Below, piece by piece: positions 62,140 through 64,000 of a stretch of DNA of 64,000 nt. How positions within the stretch are numbered: the first letter of the stretch is position 1; each line of letters begins with the position of its first letter. The DNA comes from Anas platyrhynchos (taxonomy: Eukaryota > Chordata > Aves > Anseriformes > Anatidae): the NCBI RefSeq assembly GCF_047663525.1, contig NC_092592.1, forward strand, positions 24,361,001 to 24,425,000. Direction: 5' to 3'. Position numbers and translations under genes: made by a program. A model generated the notes under the pieces. That model was not told the DNA's origin. It ran no database searches and was given only the letters and a program-made list of their open reading frames with translations.

Positions 62140-63108
62140 TCGGTACTGGGGCTGGTCCTCTTTAATATCTTTATCGATGGTCTGGATCAGGGGATCGAGG
62201 GCACCCTCAGTGAGATCGCAGATGACACCAAGTTAGGTGCGTGTGTTGATCTGCTTGAGGGTAGGAAGGCTCTGCAGGAGGATCTGGATAGGCTGCACCA
62301 ATGGGCTGAGGCCCAACTGTATGAAGTTCAACAAGGCCAAGTGCTGGGTCCTGCACCTGGGATGCAATAACCCCGAGCAGAGCTACAGGCTGGGAGATGA
62401 GTGGTTGGAAAGCTGCCAGGCGGAGAAGGACCTGGGAGTATTGGTGGATAGTTGGCTGAATATGAACCAGCAGTGTGCTCAGGTGGCCAAGAAGGCCAAC
62501 AGCATCCTGGCTTGCATAAGAAGGAGTGTGACCAGCAGGGCTAGGGAAGTGATTGTCCCCCTGTACTCGGCTCTGGTGAGGCCACACCTCGAGTACTGTG
62601 TTCAGTTTTGGGCCCCTCGCTACAAGAAGGACATCGGGGTGCTTGAAAGAGCCCAGAGAAGGGTGACAAAGCTGGTGAGGGGTCTGGAGAACAAGTCCTG
62701 CGAGGAGCGGCTGAGGGAGCTGGGTTTGTTCAGCCTTGAGAAAAGAAGGCAAAAGAAGGCTCAGGGGCCATCTTATCGCTCTTTATAAGTACATTAAAGG
62801 AGGCTGTAGCGAGGTGGGGGTTGGTCTATTCTCCCACGTGCCTGGTGACAGGATGAGGGGGAATGGGCTAAAGTTGCACTAGGGGTGTTTTAGGTTGGAT
62901 ATTTGGAAGAACCTCTTTACTGAGAGGGTTGTGAGGCATTGGAACAGGCTGCCCAGGGAGGTGGTGGAGTCACCATCCCTGGAGGTCTTTAAAAGATGTT
63001 TATATGTTGAACTTTAGTGATATGGTTTAGTGGAGGACTTGTTAGTGTTAGGTCATTGGTTGGAATCCTTTTTGAGGTCTCTTCCAACCTAGATGTTTCT
63101 GTGATATA
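62130..63108 (+). mobile_element. CR1 LINE copy C, truncated
   Basis: CR1 in plus orientation inside a TBC1D12 intron. Homology to copy B starts at CGGTACTGGGGC (about 62140), in the middle of the [10 protein letters not shown] reverse-transcriptase block, and runs to the 3' end near 63108 (GAGGTCTCTTCCAACCTAGA). It belongs to the same subfamily as copy B. Compared with B, a one-base insertion near 62310 and a small duplication (AAAAGAAGGC) near 62745-62760 break the frame. No target-site duplication is seen. Confidence 0.9.
62160..62788 (+). pseudogene. CR1 copy C: reverse transcriptase C-terminal remnant in two frames
   Basis: The first part reads [20 protein letters not shown] then [19 protein letters not shown], with both catalytic aspartates. 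A frameshift near 62310 moves the reading to [16 protein letters not shown] and onward through [20 protein letters not shown], and it ends at an early stop near 62788 after the AAAAGAAGGC duplication. A non-functional LINE fragment. Confidence 0.88.
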
Positions 63109-63409
63109 GAAATATCTTAGAGTTCCACGTCTCTTTTAGCTGTATTGCTTTTTGTAATCATATTTTTTTTTTAGAGTGGAACATGCAATAACCGTTATGT
63201 TTTTATTTCATTGATTTTTATAATGCCTAGCTTTTCTATAAAATTACTTTTGTATTTATGTACAGTTACCAGGAACAGTGCTGGATAGTTCACGTGCAAC
63301 TGTAGTTTACCCTTGATCTTTCACACACAATCAAAATAATTGGATAATTCAAATGATTTATCTAATAATTTATGTATAATAACAGATTTTTTGATGTTTT
63401 GCTTCACAG

Positions 63410-63527
63410 AAATTAAAGAGGCACATAAAAGGAAAAAAATAATGAGAGAGCGTTTTAAGCAAGAAGAAAACATTGCTAGTGCTATGGTGATTTGGGTCAA
63501 TGAAATACTACCTAACTGGGAAGGCAT
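63410..63527 (+). CDS. TBC1D12: TBC1D12 exon [10 protein letters not shown]...LPNWEGM
   Basis: 118 bases. Two bases complete the glutamate codon; the exon then encodes [20 protein letters not shown] and [18 protein letters not shown], ending on two bases of a methionine codon. Nearly identical to mammalian TBC1D12 and distinct from TBC1D14, which has [16 protein letters not shown] here. This is the strongest paralog-discriminating stretch in the window. The basic-acidic helix leads directly into the TBC domain. Acceptor TTGCTTCACAG and donor GTAAGT. Confidence 0.96.
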
Positions 63528-63846
63528 GTAAGTGAAGTTTTGTTGTGTAAATGAGGCAAATGTAGCTTGTTTCTTCTCTGGTACCCAAGGAACGTTACTT
63601 TCCTTTTCATTTCTGTTTTGTCAAGAAATTCTTTTTAGTAAGAGATCATTACAGAGCAACACGAAATGTACTTTTTGGGAGCTTAGTTTTGTTTTTCTAA
63701 TAGGGATTTAACAGAAGCAGATACCCCTAAATTTTAGTTGGGGAAATAGTATGTTATTTTGCTTGTAAATTGCCCAGTAATTTCATAAAATAGGATGTGT
63801 AATATATGCTTGCTTTTCCCTCTCCCCTCCTGCATCCCTATTCTAG

Positions 63847-63953
63847 GCGTGCAACCCGACGAGTTCGAGAGCTGTGGTGGCAGGGATTACCACCAAGTGT
63901 ACGTGGGAAGGTTTGGAGTCTAGCTGTGGGAAACGAGTTAAATATCACTCCTG
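63847..63953 (+). CDS. TBC1D12: TBC1D12 exon at the start of the TBC domain
   Basis: 107 bases. One base completes the methionine codon; the exon then encodes [20 protein letters not shown] and [15 protein letters not shown], ending on one base of the next codon before the donor GTATGC. This is the beginning of the TBC RabGAP domain: the [11 protein letters not shown] segment is the usual first helix motif. The catalytic arginine (IxxDxxR) and glutamine (YxQ) fingers would be in later exons outside the window, so GAP competence cannot be judged here. The gene is therefore 3'-incomplete. Confidence 0.95.
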
Positions 63954-64000
63954 GTATGCCTTAACAGATTATATGTATTAGTGAAAAATTTTGTTGGTTG

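Larger units (their letters stand above)
60875..63409 (+). other. TBC1D12 intron (2.5 kb) containing CR1 copy C
   Basis: Bounded by donor GTATGT and acceptor TTGCTTCACAG. The only recognised content is CR1 copy C in the sense orientation, about 300 bases before the next exon, with a short tandem repeat at its 5' junction. Confidence 0.85.

Noticed and set aside
1..64000. CRISPR arrays, operons, phage or plasmid features, tRNA genes
   Set aside because: None seen. The window is vertebrate nuclear DNA, and no tRNA-type B box in a cloverleaf context was recognised by eye.

Overview
This is vertebrate, almost certainly bird, nuclear DNA. The evidence is vertebrate-type split genes with GT-AG introns, two CpG islands in an otherwise AT-rich background, no bacterial-style operons, and three 5'-truncated or internally deleted CR1 retrotransposons, the dominant avian LINE family, with their characteristic 3' ends. 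I cannot name the species. CR1 copy A still has a 437-codon open reverse-transcriptase frame, so some copies are fairly young.

Layout. 1-15,800: gene-poor DNA with CR1 copy A (3808-5215, minus) and CR1 copy B (10970-13651, plus), plus one weak orphan exon candidate (6123-6212, minus). 15,834-17,204 (minus): an intact intronless D1-class dopamine receptor of 456 residues, best read as D1C (called D1D in chicken), in a CpG island. 17,661-30,740: AT-rich intergenic DNA with one low-confidence, unidentified two-exon candidate on the minus strand (23,982-24,938). 30,740-32,240: a second CpG island holding the promoter and first coding exon of TBC1D12 (plus). 32,133-64,000: the large introns and next coding exons of TBC1D12 (46,043; 58,592; 60,792; 63,410; 63,847), leading into the TBC RabGAP domain and continuing beyond the window. 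These introns contain an in-frame 57-bp cassette-exon candidate (53,406-53,462), a 5S-rRNA-like/CR1-tailed SINE-like insertion (about 57,081-57,295) and CR1 copy C (62,130-63,108).

The two confident genes do not act in one pathway. The receptor is a plasma-membrane catecholamine GPCR expected to couple to Gs/Golf. TBC1D12 is a cytosolic Rab-regulating protein linked to recycling endosomes. Their adjacency is informative in evolution: mammals have the paralogous pair DRD5 and TBC1D14 together on human 4p16, so this window looks like the sister block from early vertebrate genome duplication, keeping the D1C receptor that mammals lost. The most interesting less-expected signals are an alternative TBC1D12 first exon with a strong start context and matching splice phase (30,877-30,935), the cassette exon, the 5S/CR1 chimeric element, a GGGGCT repeat next to the TBC1D12 start region, and an overlapping upstream ORF over the receptor start codon.
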